Shown here piece after piece: positions 46,818 to 59,932 of a stretch of 64,000 nt of DNA (the stretch's first letter is position 1; each line of letters starts with the position of its first letter). The stretch spans positions 2,705,001 to 2,769,000 of the forward strand of contig JAVHKY010000030.1 of assembly GCA_035079385.1 (NCBI GenBank). The letters run 5' to 3'. The stretch comes from Aspidiotus rigidus. Lineage: Eukaryota; Arthropoda; Insecta; Hemiptera; Diaspididae. The translations under genes were made by a program, and so were the position numbers. The notes beneath the pieces are model-generated. The model did not search any database and was not told the origin of the DNA. It saw nothing but the letters and a program-made list of their open reading frames with translations.

Positions 46818-47631
46818 TGACATATGACGTTATCAAACAGTGACGTCACAGCCCCGCCCACAAGCTATACATGATAGGAGAGGGGCTGAGAGGGGCGCTT
46901 AAAACATTTTCGAGCCCCGAACTTTGCCGGCTGGCCGGACGGCAGACGGCGGACGTTTTTTCCACCCCCCCCCCCCGATAAAACAGGTTCTCCGTTTAAA
47001 AAAACACGGTGCACGGCAAATTTCTCAAAAAGCCCCCCATAAAACAGTTTCCCTGTTAAAAAGTCAAATTGGTTAAAAATACTGTTTTAACAGGCAATCT
47101 GTTTTAACGGGCGAGGGGGGGGGGGGAGGGTTGCGTCAGAAAAAACATCCGCCGTCCGGCAAATCTCGAAGCTCGGCAATTTCCCAAGTCCCCCTCCAAG
47201 TCCCCTCCTATCATATGTAGCTAGGGGACGGGGCCCATGTCACAACTTGATGACGTCTTGGCTCAGTCTTGTGACGTCACAATCTGATGACGTCATAAAT
47301 AAGTTTTTTCCAAGTTTTCTTCCTATTATATTTAGTTACAAAGTCCGGGCCTGTGACGTTTTTCTAAATTCCCCTCCTATCCTATATAGCTTGGGGCGGG
47401 GCCTGTGACGTCATAATCTACATTTTGCAGATTCCACGTGCCCCAAAAAACAGGTTCCCTACCACCCTTCGTTCAACTCCGTTAAAGAACCCGTGAATTT
47501 TTTTTTAGCTTTTTTCAGAAGTTTTTGTCATTTTTTTATTTTTACTTGACTGTTAATGAAGATACGTAACTTTTACTCGTTTACTTGACCTTTTATCAAA
47601 TACTTGACTTACTTGACCGATAGACAACCTG

Positions 47632-49599
47632 AAGAAGGGCCAAAGGAATGAATAGGTCCATGACAAACAAAGAGAATTGAGGCAATGAGTAAAAATCCGG
47701 GAACTAGCCGAAAAAACGAAATGCATGAGGCCATCGGAAAAACAGAAATTATAAGATTTGGGAGTAGCGATTAAACTCAAATTGCCCAGGGAATCCTCGT
47801 AAATGAGATCGAGTGAGGCGAATTCCCAGCCTATTTGATGATGAAGGATAAGAAGATCATTATACAAAAAATAAAAATAATGATATTCAAGAATTAGAGG
47901 ACAAAGGACGCGACTAATAAAATTAGAGGAAACGATAGATACCGAAAATCGAGAGATTATTAGCTTAGACATATATTGACCTCATCTAGTCTTTTTGTCA
48001 TCATATAATCAATTCTGTGCAAGTTGTTGATGTATTATACATATGATGTAAATGTCGAACAGGTCCATAAGAAACGGAAAACAGTGTCATAGAGTCGAGT
48101 TGGAAGGGAAACTATTCTAACAGAGAAACATTCCCGACAAAAAGAGTGGAGAACAGATCTTGCATTGCTACAGGAATAAGCGCCAACAGTAGCATCTGAG
48201 GGTTCCGAAAAAACCTTCAACTGAGGATGAAACATGATAGCAATGCTGGAGTCGAAAGTGGAGAGCATGAGTTCGGGACTTCTCATGTATACGTGGACTG
48301 TTGATCGTATGCATGTGCTATCAGCATTGTAAGTGCTGAAGCTTTTTTCACGCCTCATTCGAAGTGCAATCGGGTTACAAAAAAACATAATTTATTTGCA
48401 TTTTGAGAATATTTTCTCGATCTTCCGTGGGCTATCTTGCGATTTGGAAAACGTTAGCAAGTAAGCGCAATACAGCACGTGGGTAAAACGGGTTTGGACG
48501 AGGCGCTTAATATTACCTTTAACAGCTCCATCAGAAGGCTAACTCGATGAGAGCGAGCAAAAATCTTATCTGGAGTCGAAGTGCCATGTTCTCGAGTTCT
48601 ATGAGTGTGGTACTGGCGCGGATATGTGCCCGTTATATAATGCGACAACACATGCAAGCGTCCATTGACATCGTAAATACACGCTACAGGTGGTTTTCTT
48701 TACTGTCGCTGTAATGTATTTTATCGAATGCGATGATGTCATTCACGCGTAATATTCAGCATAAGGGAGGTACGAGCCGATATTCTCTCGCAATTTGAGT
48801 GATTTTTCGGAATTTCTTTCCCTCTTTCCATTCTTACGTAAGACTTGAAAACGCAGGATCTTTACTCTACAGGTGGACTTCTGAAACTGGCGGGATACTC
48901 GCTCTAATATCGGTCGGTGTCGCGCAGTTCGTATCGCATTAAAGTCACCGGCGTCATCGCGTAGATATAATCCCGTTAATATACGCGCTGCTATTTCAAC
49001 AAACGTCATCATTATCCTCGTTCTTTTTTTTCTGCTCTTCTTTCAAAATGTTGAATACGAAATCTTTGCGATATTATATAATTTTTCTAACTACACTAAA
49101 ACCTGAACTCGACGCAACCATACGATATTGGATGCTGCGAAGACTGTCCTCAGAGTGGACAACATTGTTACAATTCCACATACCAACGATGTTTCACAAT
49201 AATGCCTAGTATAGAAAAACTGGACAGAGTGATAACTGTACTACAAATCATAATAATATAATGAACGGAATTGAGCAGAACTTTTTTTTTTTCTTCGAAA
49301 TAACAAGATATTATTTTTTTCTAATTCTCGACATATCGTGTCTTAGTAGTTCTATAATCAAGTTTTTGATCTTTATGCGTACGTTCGGTTCTGCGGTCGA
49401 TTATTCAGATTCAAATGCTTGTCCACGCTACGTCTTTATATAGTGTATGAAGACGGCCACTGGAACGAAAGATTGGAAAGTTTGGGCGGTCATTGAACCG
49501 AAAGCATCTGGTCGCGGTATTCTTTTTCTGACAGGACAAAAGCGCGAATCGATATGTTTTCATGAATTTTACCTCTTATTTTTCTTTTCTCTCCTCACT
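47632..49599. other. No gene recognised
   Basis: Two open minus-strand frames (47553-47972, 139 codons; 48035-48388, 117 codons) show no recognised motif or splice signals. The rest is AT-rich. Confidence 0.45.
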
Positions 49600-49634
49600 C
49601 TTGGTGTGTCGCGAAATCGAGTTTGAGAACCACT
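49600..49634 (-). mobile_element. hAT-like terminal sequence
   Basis: On the minus strand CAGTGGTTCTCAAACTCGAT is followed by TTCGCGACACACC, the usual end of many hAT elements. The adjoining outside bases are CTATAGAG. The other end was not found. Confidence 0.4.
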
Positions 49635-50396
49635 GGCTATAGAGTCGATAATATATTGTCTAGACGTGTACCCGGAAGCGCAGGAATGTTTGTGATTTGA
49701 ATGCGACTGACAGGGCTGAAAGCACGAGAGTGTTTCTGAGAAAGATTTTAGACTATGGTCAATTTCTAAACCCTTCAAGAGGATTTTGAGGTTGAAGTCA
49801 GTGTCAGTCGTCGTTGATGCTGGAGTGCGCTCTTTGTAACTTGTGTCTTTTTCTTTCTCTAACACTTTTGAAAAACATACATAGTCCTTTTCGATTTCCA
49901 AGATACTTGGAAGATTTTTGAGCTTGTAGTCTTGAAATATTCAATCGTTCTTTATAGAATACTCGGAAGACTGTGTACCACCTTCCCAATTTAAGCTAGA
50001 AACCTCTTCAAAAGTGTGTTTTGACAACAATTCTCATACGAAGTCTTATTGAAACTGGATCGAATGTCAAAGACGTAGGCAACGAAAAAAGGATCAGCAC
50101 AGTCGGCAAACTAGCCGGTGAAATCTAAGCCGGGTATGAGTTGATAAAATTTAGGCGTTTGTTAATATGTTCGCAATCCTCTCCTCTCCCCCCCCCCCTA
50201 TTGGGAGATCACCGCTAAGCCTGTGATGAAAGAGGTATTACAATCCATAACAATTCTCTTATTGATCGTTCATCTTATTTTTACGGAGTTTTTGTTTTTT
50301 TCTGGTGATCGACCGGCAAGTTTTTGAAGTTTCGGTGACGTTCTAAAAGATGACTTGATGCAAAGAGAAGTTCTCCGAATTAAGAACTAGGGTGCG

Positions 50397-50634
50397 GCAA
50401 AAGTCGTTTAACCACTTTGCACGTTTGAAAAATGAGAAAAAACAAAAAATTGGACCGAAGAAATACCGTTTAATCACCACAAAAAAACACGAGCGAAAGT
50501 AAAAAATTACTACAATTTAAGCACAATTTTACTTTCGCTAATGTTTTCTTGTGGTAATTAAACGGTATTTCTTCGGTTCAATTTTTCGTTTTTTCTCATT
50601 TTTTAAACATGCAAAATGGTTAAACGACTTTTGC
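50397..50634. mobile_element. Hairpin MITE with 108-bp arms
   Basis: 50397-50504 and 50527-50634 are inverted copies around a 22-base loop, with about ten differences. They start GCAAAAGTCGTTTAACCA and close at GCGAAAGTAAAA. The outermost bases (GGTGCG / GGGGTA) no longer match. There is no coding content. Confidence 0.85.
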
Positions 50635-50874
50635 GGGGTATTATTGGCTGATATTCTACTCTACAAAAGTTGAAAATAGAAAGAGAAGAATGATAGCCTT
50701 GCAAGGTCGAAAATAAATGGAAAAATAATTTATAGATCACATCGAATTTCTCCCTCATTTGTTGCTTCCCAGAATTTGATATTATCCTTTTATCCTCGAA
50801 TTAGGCGCATAGTTAGAAAAGGAATATTAATTGAACCTGAAGAAGAAATAAGAAAAAGAGATTCCAACACTTTA

Positions 50875-51020
50875 AGGTGGTGTTGTTTTGCGTGTTCTAA
50901 AGTTATGCACGCCCGGGGCGCTGCAGCTTGGCGATTGTCAAAAAGAGGGGTTCGCTGAGGAGATTCTTCCAACTTTGAAATGCATGCGCAACACTCCACC
51001 GTGGAGGACGAGAGGCGCTA
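50875..51020 (+). mobile_element. Solo 3' tail of the R1-like LINE
   Basis: GGTGGTGTTGTTTTGCGTG, GCGCTGCAGCTTGG and TTCGCTGAGGAGATTCTTCC match 63300-63420, which lies directly behind the R1-like coding remnant there. This is therefore a strongly 5'-truncated copy. Confidence 0.65.
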
Positions 51021-51179
51021 CACACACGACAAAAGCAATTCTTAAAGTAGCAGAGGGTGTTGCTCGAGATAAAAAAATGGAAAAGCTAATTTTTGCAAGA
51101 ATATGAACGTCCTGACGTCCAGGAATATGAATTTACGCGTTTTCGGGGATGAGGGGGAAAGAAATCTAGAAGGAATTCA

Positions 51180-51520
51180 TCAACTGTGTTAATCGAGGCC
51201 AACAGGGAACCTGTTTTAGGTTCTTTTTTTGTTTTGTTTCTCCAAATACCCCTCTTATTGTACATGGCTCGGAGGTCAAATTTTTTCAAGTTCTCCTTCT
51301 ATCATAATAGCTTGGAAGTCGACATTTTTTCAAGTTCCCCGTCAGAACATACATATATAGCTCAGAGATCGAAATTCTTCCCCTTCCCCTCCTCCTCCTT
51401 CATTCAAAATTTCTCTAAATCCCTCTTTTATCATATAGGTACATAAATCGGAAGTCGATAAGTCCCACGTTTTGCCGGACGGCGGCCGGTGCCTGTCATT
51501 TTCCTTCAAAAACAGGTTTC
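51180..51520. repeat. TGACGTCA-family fragment (without the core motif)
   Basis: AACAGGGAACCTGTTTTAGG, CATATATAGCTCAGAGATCG and GCCGGACGGCGGCCGG match the arms of 45607-47631. A similar but weaker fragment lies near 52560-52720. Confidence 0.6.
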
Positions 51521-54500
51521 TTGTCAAAAAGAAGTTTTCGGATTCTGCTGATTTTTCTACTCACTGAAATTCTCTAGTGGGGACCTATTTCGTTAAGGTT
51601 GTCTAATATTACCCCCCTGATCTTCGTAATGTTAATAAATATGCTGAGAAGAAGTAAAGAACGGAGATAACATTCTGTAGAAAGCTGTGATACCCTGAGT
51701 ATCCCAAACTGTGATCTATGAGTATTCTTTTGTAAAAATACCAATAAACGATAAATCTATAAGACACAATCGTATGGCGAAGAAATTTTGAGACAAGACT
51801 CTCTCTTGAAAACATCCATTCAAAATTTGATAATCCATATTATTCAAACCTCCACCTCTTATCCATAAAAATTGTTTTATTTAATAATACAGTTGAAATT
51901 CATACCGTACGTTGGTTTCACCTCACAGACGCGAATCAGATAGATAGAATTTCAATCCTGATCACACTTCGTAAGAATAGGTACGATAAGTACGGCCGAA
52001 AAGAAATGGAATCACTCACCTGTAACAAATAAAAAGAAGAGATTAGTCCACTAATGAATAAGATAAATACGAGAAAGAGATAAGATGAACGTCAGAGATC
52101 TAAAAGAAAGAAAGTACACAAGCAAAACTTCAAATTATTCGTACAAATCATTCACCAGACCCATGTTCGCAAACAAAGTAACAAAAAATAAATATAATAT
52201 TTGATTAGTATAATTTTTTTGCAAATTTATACGTCAAGAGGCAGACGTTCTTCCTCTTTGTTGCCACCCTCTTTCACTCACTGCTAATTTTCTGCCCTCA
52301 ACAGACCAATATCAAAATCTTTTTTTTTTTTTTTTCAAATGCTCTCAGGCCACGTAATTCACCTCTTCTGTACAAGGCTCTCTAATGTAAACAAAAACTC
52401 GAAGTTCGTAAAAAGTTTTTCTGTCACACTACCGATTTAGAGAATTTGCTGAAAAGGTGCACTTACGGTGACTTCTTCAATGAGATAAGCAGGAAATTCT
52501 TTCCCAAATTTTCCCAAATTCCACTTCTGGTACTTCTTTAGCCTACTGGCGAGATTTTTCGAAGTCTCATCATTTTTATTTGTAGCTCGGAAGTTGAAAT
52601 TTTTCAATTCATACTATTTTATACATATAGAGCTCGAAAGAAGGTCAAAATTTTTTCCAGTCCTATTATTTCGCATAAATAGCTCAAAACTCGAAGTTTA
52701 TACAAGTCTCAAAGTCCAAAATTAAGGAGGAAAAAAAGAAAAAAACATTTCAAGTGGACAGCAAATGTTTTCTTCGAAAGAACCTCTTTTTATCAAAAAC
52801 CGCAAAACCACGGTCCAATAATATAAAATTTGCTAATTCTGTCTCATGGTAACACTTTTTTACTTCAACAGAAAATTATTCTTATGGTAATCACACCAGA
52901 TGGGCGAAATAGAACCTAAAACTAATGAATAAGAAAATTCTATGCATTCATAGTTCGCGTATCCTTCTCATCACTCATCAAGGTTCGTCTTCTATTCTTC
53001 CTGAAAAACAGATATTTTTGTTTATTCTAAAGATTCCCGTGCAGTTTCTCTCGACAATTTTTGGTACTCACGAATAGTAACCTCTACAATACACGCGGAA
53101 GACTTTGAATTACGTGAACAAAATCTCACGTCGACTGCACATAATACGTGTTTTTCCTCAAATTTGTTGATTTCTTAATCTGATTTTCAGCTTCAAAACG
53201 TTTTCGCCTCATTAGAACGCTGGCACGTACTTAATTGATTTCGCCATAAATAATCTTTACGCTGCGCTGAACAAAATTGGCGCGAAGACGGCCTATACGC
53301 GTAGAACCGATGCAGAGGAAAAAGAAAAAAAAAGTAAACCATAAAAATGAACAGGCTTACAGAGTTGGGTTATTTTGCTCAAATTAAACGGTTACTCGAT
53401 GTTTGACATTGAAGAACAACGTACATGTTCCCAGAGAAAGACGGTGGAGTCTATACGTATTTTCATAGTTCACCTAGGGAATTAGAGGAGAGAAGAATTG
53501 GGGTATATAAGGTTCTCATGTTATTTTTTGGCGTCACGTAACAATGACCTTTTAAAACAATTCGTTTTGAAGCATGAAAGATGTATGAATAATGTATGGA
53601 GGAAACGCGAAATTTCGTATTTTCCGCAAACAAAAAAAATCAATGTCCGCCTTTTCTAGTCGGTCAGAATAATTAATAATGCACTTGAAGAAAAGTAAAA
53701 ACTATTTGTGTTCTAAATCGATTTGATTTCTGACAGAAAGGTCGAACATATTGCGACATGTGTGTTCAGAGTTAATCAAAGTGCACAATTATGTTTTTCC
53801 TTCCTTCCTCAAGATTGATGCTATTCTCAACTTCTTGGAAAGGCATTCCTTCGGTGTGGGACAACTAATCAGACTCACGCGAAACTCATTGACATTCTTC
53901 ATAAATTTATTCATATCTATCGCAGCGACCCCAGCGGATGACCATATCACATAAGCATTATTATTACATAGAGTAAGAAAGTGTGAGGAACATATCGTGA
54001 TACATTTCTCTGATTTACTAGAGGATCACAGCTGTATTTCAGGACGTCACAAGTAAATGAATTTTGCGGTCGTTCATCAGTTAGTTTTACGCTTGAGTGG
54101 TCTTAGGGGGTTACTTAAGTACGTTTCGTAACATTCTAAAACACATGATGACAAAATTGAAAAGTTTCAAACTTGAAGAGGTTTTTTCTTGACTTTATTT
54201 TCATTTTTTTCCCTACGTCCTCGAAGGAGTCGTCGGTATGATTGAGACCTAATGGAAGGACTTGTAAAATTCTTTGACTACGATCTCTATAGATCATTGT
54301 TTCTTAACCACATCGTAGGTGTGTCGCGAGATTTTAATCTGAACTAAAAAATAATTGCCATAAATTACTCAAAACACTCATCATAAGGATCACCTAACCC
54401 GCACGCGACGTGTTTCAGCTTTCAAATCATGTTGATTCCAGTAATACATAATTTGTTTAACAATAGCTCAACATGCACTGAATGTCTTGTCATAAAAATC

Positions 54501-57249
54501 AAAAATTTTTGGCAACATAAATTTCGAAATTAGGATCTCCAGTGAATGGAAGAAACATCCAGACCCTATTGCGTCTAATTATACTGGTAGCAGATCCCGG
54601 CAGAAGGCCAGTGCTCCAATTTTTTGGAACCTCAGAATAGGGACAGAGGGCTGAGGCCTCACATGGCCACAAATACTAAAATTAGGGGGAGGAAATCCGT
54701 AGATACGTGAAAATGTCAAAACGCAGAAAAATTTTGGATCCAATTTGGAGTTTTGAAAATGCTATGTCGCAGAATATCGTCTCATAGAAAAATGTTCCAC
54801 GATGGAAGAGAGATTGAGAAAAACAGGCCTGCCAACACTGAGCTTAGCAAAAAAATAGTGAAATAGTGACTTGGAGAGGAGAAAAAAGTGACCAGATAGT
54901 GACTTCAAAAAATGACCAAGAGTAATTTAATTAATACCATCATACCTATAATGAACATCAGCAATTGAATACAGCACTTGAAAAAAAAGATAGCCAAACG
55001 CAAAAACGCAAGGACGATCGTTAGCTAATTCTAGATCGACTGACACAGCTTGATAAATATTTTCAGGTAAGACGGTAAATTTCTGAACTGCAGTTTTCTG
55101 GTACTCGTAGTTGACCTATGATGAATAATTATGGATACCGGAGGTACAAAGAATACGACCAGCAAAGAATCGAAACGAAACAGAGCACTCGAAAGCTCTG
55201 TCAAATCGATCCGGAAGGATGACATGGACCTACTTATCATCCTTGGCTGATAAACATCTAGTCAAAAGACTAACTGAAAAAAAGAGCACAAACAGCCTCG
55301 GATGTTGGAGATCCCTACTATACGTCATGGAAATTTAGGTAGACCAAAAAAAAAGGAAGACAATGTGATTTCAAGCTCATCAAGTTCTTTGAAACCACAT
55401 ACAGGCCAATTATAATGAACCTCGAATAGAAAGAAGCACAGAAGCATCGCGTGTATCCTGATCACTTTTGACTCTGCACTGTATTGCGATACAATTGGGA
55501 CCTTCATATTATATAAGATTCGATGATGCGACGCTGGAGCCTCCACAGCTCTGCAAAGTCCGGATTTTGTACTTCTATAACGTTTTTCTGCAATTTTTGT
55601 AATTCTGGAAATTTCGTGTTTGTTTTCAAAGAGGCGTTTTTCATAAATCTTTTTCTGAACAATCGAAATGGGACTCGCATTGGGTAATTTGAGTCGCGAA
55701 TGACATCATATTATTTTAACTCATCAATTTGCTCTTTTATCGACTCTCTTTCAGCCCATGAGAGTCGTCAAAAGTGATATCCTATGTGCTTGGAATTAAT
55801 CATTTGAACCCAAGAAGTGACTCGCTCGATGGAGTTGCAAAACGATTACAGTAACCTAATAAATTTCTTGGAATTTTCCCTGCCGAGAAAAACACTTATG
55901 ACGTCTTCTCTTGCCAATTCATTATACTGATTCGCTGAATAAGAGGTGAGACTCTTTCTCTTAATCCTCCACAGAGGAAGGAGTTTGAAGAGGACGTGAA
56001 AGTAGCTTCCTAGAATACGGAGTAGGAGACGGTTCTTCATTAACCACGGGCCACTGCAGTCTCAAACGTCCCTTCTAGCGCTAGCCTGACAAACGTAACG
56101 ACGGATCTGCTCCCGCGTTTCCTCGTGAGCGCGAGCGCGGGAAGAAAAAATATTTTTTTGGGCGAGCAACAAAACTCAAGTTCGTTGGGAAGGATACGTC
56201 GTTTTCAACAGTTATGATTTTTCGCTTGAGCTCACGAGGAAATTTTTCTCTCCCCTCCTCTTTTTTGTTCTCCATTTCATAGAAATAGTGACAAATAGTA
56301 ACCAAGAAACAAAAAAGTGCACAAATCACTAGAGTATGATAGGCCTGGAAACACTGCTATAGATGAAGAACTTGGAGAAAGTTCAAGCTCGGACTATAAA
56401 GACATCACATGTTCCGGGAAAATCTATAGAGGAAAGACTAGAGAAAAAGTCGAATTACAAGCTACTCGTAGATTAAAAAAAGAGAACTCAAAAAAATCTA
56501 CACCCGGATGATCTCCAACTGATTGAAGACTTGGAAAAATGTCAAGTCACAAACCATTCACTTTTCTTGAGGGTACATCCTCAAAAAATATGTCCTGAGT
56601 GCGTGAGGTTATTAGGGGTCTTGGAAAAATTGTTCACATAAATTCTTATCTGCGAGGGGAAAGCGAAAAATATAGTCCCCAGACCAGAAAGAGAAGTCAG
56701 CTGACCCAAATTTCTAGTCACGAGCCAGGAGTAAAAAAGACATTTACATTCAACCAAGTAATGGATAACAGCGTTTGCCATTGCACTTGATCATTTTTTC
56801 ATCGTTTAATTGTTCTTTTGGTATATTTTCGGGTATATTTCTTGATTCTAAAAGGTTCCCACTACGCCCATTTACAATGTACAAGAAAACTAATAGGCGT
56901 TTCGTGAGATCTAAGCAACCTTCAATCTGAACGAATGATCTCTTGGTTGCACAACACTTGAAAAAAATCTTCCGTTGTAATTTTTGAGCAGAGTTCTGGG
57001 ATTCAGTAACACTTTAGACCATCTAGTCATAGACTGTCAGTACTGATAAGAAATGACATTGAAGGTGATTAAGACCTGAGTTCTGAACGTTTGCTAAAAC
57101 GTCCTCATTCGAAGCGTTGATGACCCAATCGACCGAGGCTTGACCGTGCGCCAATAATTCTGACTACTAATAACGTCGTGGTGGTCAATATTTTTTTTCT
57201 TCGAGGTCTATGAAGGCATTATGAGTTATGATTTCTATAGGTGATCCGT
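51521..57249. other. Mostly no gene recognised
   Basis: AT-rich sequence. A hAT-like end is visible at 54297-54335 (listed separately), and decayed AGTGACTT/AATAGTGAC repeats lie near 54840-54930 and 56280-56300. No convincing coding frame. Confidence 0.45.
54297..54335 (+). mobile_element. hAT-like terminal sequence
   Basis: CATTGTTTCTTAACCACATC followed by GTAGGTGTGTCGCGAG resembles the end at 49600-49634. It is preceded by CTCTATAGAT. The two ends point away from each other, so they do not bound one element. Confidence 0.35.
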
Positions 57250-57690
57250 CTAGTCCAGTTCGGTTGTATACAAATTATTACTTTTTTTGTTCTTCTTCTT
57301 CTTTGTTCCGCCATCTCCTATCGGAGGTTGGCCAACCAAATGGCTATCTGCAATTTTGATGTCGCCTTTCTGAATACATAAATCCAAAGATGTGCAGCCT
57401 AACCAGCGATGTAGGTCCTTCAGCCAAGAATTCTGCCGCCTGCCAACCGATCTTTTTCCATTGACCTTGCCTTCCAGAATCAAGCGCAATACTTCGTTTT
57501 TTACCCCTCAGCATGTGGCCCAAGTACTGCAGTTTCCTTCTTTTGATAGTGCTCAGCAATTCAGTTTCCTTCTGCATTCGGTTAAGCACTTCGACGTTTG
57601 TTATTTTCTGTATCCAAGGAATCCTCAGTATTCCGCGGTAGAAGTACATAGAGCGAATGAAAACAATCACACTGCCCTCCCCCCCCCCTC
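57250..57690 (-). pseudogene. RTE-like LINE C-terminal tail
   Basis: The first frame reads LLSTIKRRKLQYLGHMLRG, matching the R.RKLRYLGH..R motif of insect RTE-like elements. After a frameshift it continues as LEGKVNGKRSVGRRQNSWLK, DLHRWLGCTS, then IGDGGTKKKKNKK running into a GAA-rich 3' end. This is a 5'-truncated, frameshifted copy that inserted leftwards. Confidence 0.75.
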
Positions 57691-58967
57691 TTTCAGTAAA
57701 TCCAATAATAAACCATACGATAAAGAAATCATTGGAAATTATTTTTCGCTCATTTTCCGTTCGCTTTGACGATTAAATCATTGGTAGACAAATCACGGCA
57801 AAAAAGTAGGTATGAAAAACAATCATCTTTATCATAATTTACGAGCGTAGGCGTCGTTTCACTCGCTCCAAATCATTTTCCTCTTTCTAGGTTCGCAAAT
57901 TTTTTGGCCTTCAATTAATTTTCCATATCAACTTCCGCAAATTGAAGGGGAGAGAGGGAGAAAAAAAAACGTTTACAATTTATTCGTGTCGCACATAATT
58001 TTCATATAAGAGGTACCGATTCACGTATGAAGAAAACTATTTGACCACGACTCATCATTTCGACAATTAATAATCTACTTTTTTTCCAAGACATGATAAT
58101 AAAGAACGAGGAAAAAAATAAACAAGCTCAAAACTGTAATCAAATTAACAGTTACTAATAAGTTTACACCACACAATATTGCATACTAAGCGAGATGGGA
58201 TGATATGACATTTTTCACATTTGTCATAATATCAAATCATAAATATGTATTGTGCATCGCTGTGTAATACACTGAAACGAGCAGAGAGAATTATAGTCGA
58301 AGGTGCAATTATTCATTTTTACGATCATTAGGAATGATGAAGAAGCGCCGAAAAATGAAATGAATTTATCTTCTTCAGTTATTACAAGCTCCCTCCTCTT
58401 CCTCTCATACAAAAATTAAACTATCTACACGCACACACCATTTTTCTACAATAATGAAATCAAGAACAGCGAACACTCTTTCAGGCTCGGATTGCCAAAA
58501 ATGTGTATCGTGGTGAAAATGTCCGTGACATTTGAAATTCAATTTCGATCGAACTCGTTTATAACAGTGCGTGGCCAGTACATTATATTATAGGACACAA
58601 AAGGCTTTTGTTTGCGTACTCGTATTTGCATACAGTAGTAACATAATTTCGCTCGGCAGAGGTTCCGTTTCAAATAAAATCTTCACCTGTTCTTTACTTT
58701 TCTTCCAATACAAGGTAAATAATATACGCAAACAACGGCCACGCGTATTAACCTTTTTTTTTTCTGCCAACAAAATCTATCCAACCGTGGTTACGTTCTG
58801 ATAACAGTCTGATACTGTACACACTCTGCGTACCCAACAGGAGCGTACCTTGCGGTATTTTAATTACGATATTACTTCTTTACCCTCCACTGCGTACACC
58901 GCTATTTGCAATTTTTAAACCGTTTTTCCTTCCATCCGGGTATATTTAATACGCTCGTTGTTTGCAG
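57691..58967. other. No gene recognised
   Basis: AT-rich sequence, nothing supported. Confidence 0.5.
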
Positions 58968-59187
58968 CGAGTATTGAAGAGCATCGACATCCCAGCCGAG
59001 CTATCATTGCGTTACCAAAAAGTCTTCAACAACATTTGGTACACACTTCATATCGATGTCAGCCTTGGCCTCGTTCACCGAGTATCCAGATCTTATATAC
59101 TCTGTCTACGGTATCATGTTGAACAGTCCAGATCGACATTATTGAAGAATGTAACTGTAGTCAGCAAGTCGACATATATGACAGCCG
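58968..59187 (+). other. Exon-like segment with good splice signals
   Basis: A pyrimidine-rich TTGTTTGCAG acceptor at 58967 and an ACAGCCG|GTAAGT donor at 59188 bracket 220 bp. It is open in one frame (start RVLKSIDIPAELSLRYQKVF). No homologue recognised and no neighbouring exons found. It may be a non-coding exon or chance. Confidence 0.2.
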
Positions 59188-59932
59188 GTAAGTTTAACTA
59201 CACTTGTTCGCTGACAATCGTCATACCTAACGAATCATCTTTGTATTTCATGGCGTGGTCTACTTTCAGCAAAACGCAACACGTCGACACGTGCTATACG
59301 GTGACAATTATTACGTATTGTCTGCAAATATCAGCGTGAACAACATAAACACAATACTTTCTCGACCGATGGATTCTCAATAACGATATTTCGTGGATTT
59401 CTAAGCTTAACGCAGTCACCTCGAGCCATCTGCCCAGCTAATCCATCCCATGGAAAAGAATTGTCCACTCTGAACACAGAGAAAAGAAACTCAAGCAACC
59501 CAAGACTGGCTAATGATACGAAGTTCTTCTAAGAACTACGTCTGTTCCTGCAACACAAAGCCATCTTCACTTTCGGTTTATAATACCAACTTCTTAACTC
59601 CTAATCTACCACGAACATACCAGTGATGGAGAAATCTAAACATATCTACTTGGGACAGAAACAACAGAGAATCTCATACCTCGACTTTCGCTGCTTGGCT
59701 TCGAATAGAACCCTACGGACTACGAGATCTTGTGAATATCCCCTCCTCCCTAGAAATACACCTACTCAATTAAGAAAAAAATTCATAATTATTGAAGGGT
59801 GAACTACCGTTGATCAAGATTTCAATCAAGAAGTGCGTGAGACTCAGCACTGTAAATATAAAACTAGAGATTCGCGTCCGGCCCCAAAAGAGTCGCCCTC
59901 TACATTTACTATAGCGGCCATTTGTGGAAACT

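Larger units (their letters stand above)
45607..47631. mobile_element. 2-kb foldback element, TGACGTCA family, most complete copy
   Basis: The left end CAGGGTGTCTAC...GGACTTGACC is opposed by CTTGACCGATAGACAACCTG at the right. From both ends inward come, in mirrored order: the TTTACTTGAC zone, TTCTTTAACGG.GTT.AACGA, GGGAACCTGTTTT, TGACGTCA pairs, the CTATATATGATAGGAG unit, and GCCGGACGGCGG, meeting near 47060 at TAAAACAG/CTGTTTTA. The left arm is interrupted by a low-complexity and repeat-rich stretch (46015-46650) and by a 108-bp insertion (46710-46817). There is no reading frame, so it is non-autonomous. No convincing target duplication at the outer ends. Confidence 0.75.

Noticed and set aside
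47553..48388. Two minus-strand frames of 139 and 117 codons
   Set aside because: No recognised domain, and the first overlaps the end of the foldback element (47631), which makes it unlikely to be a gene.
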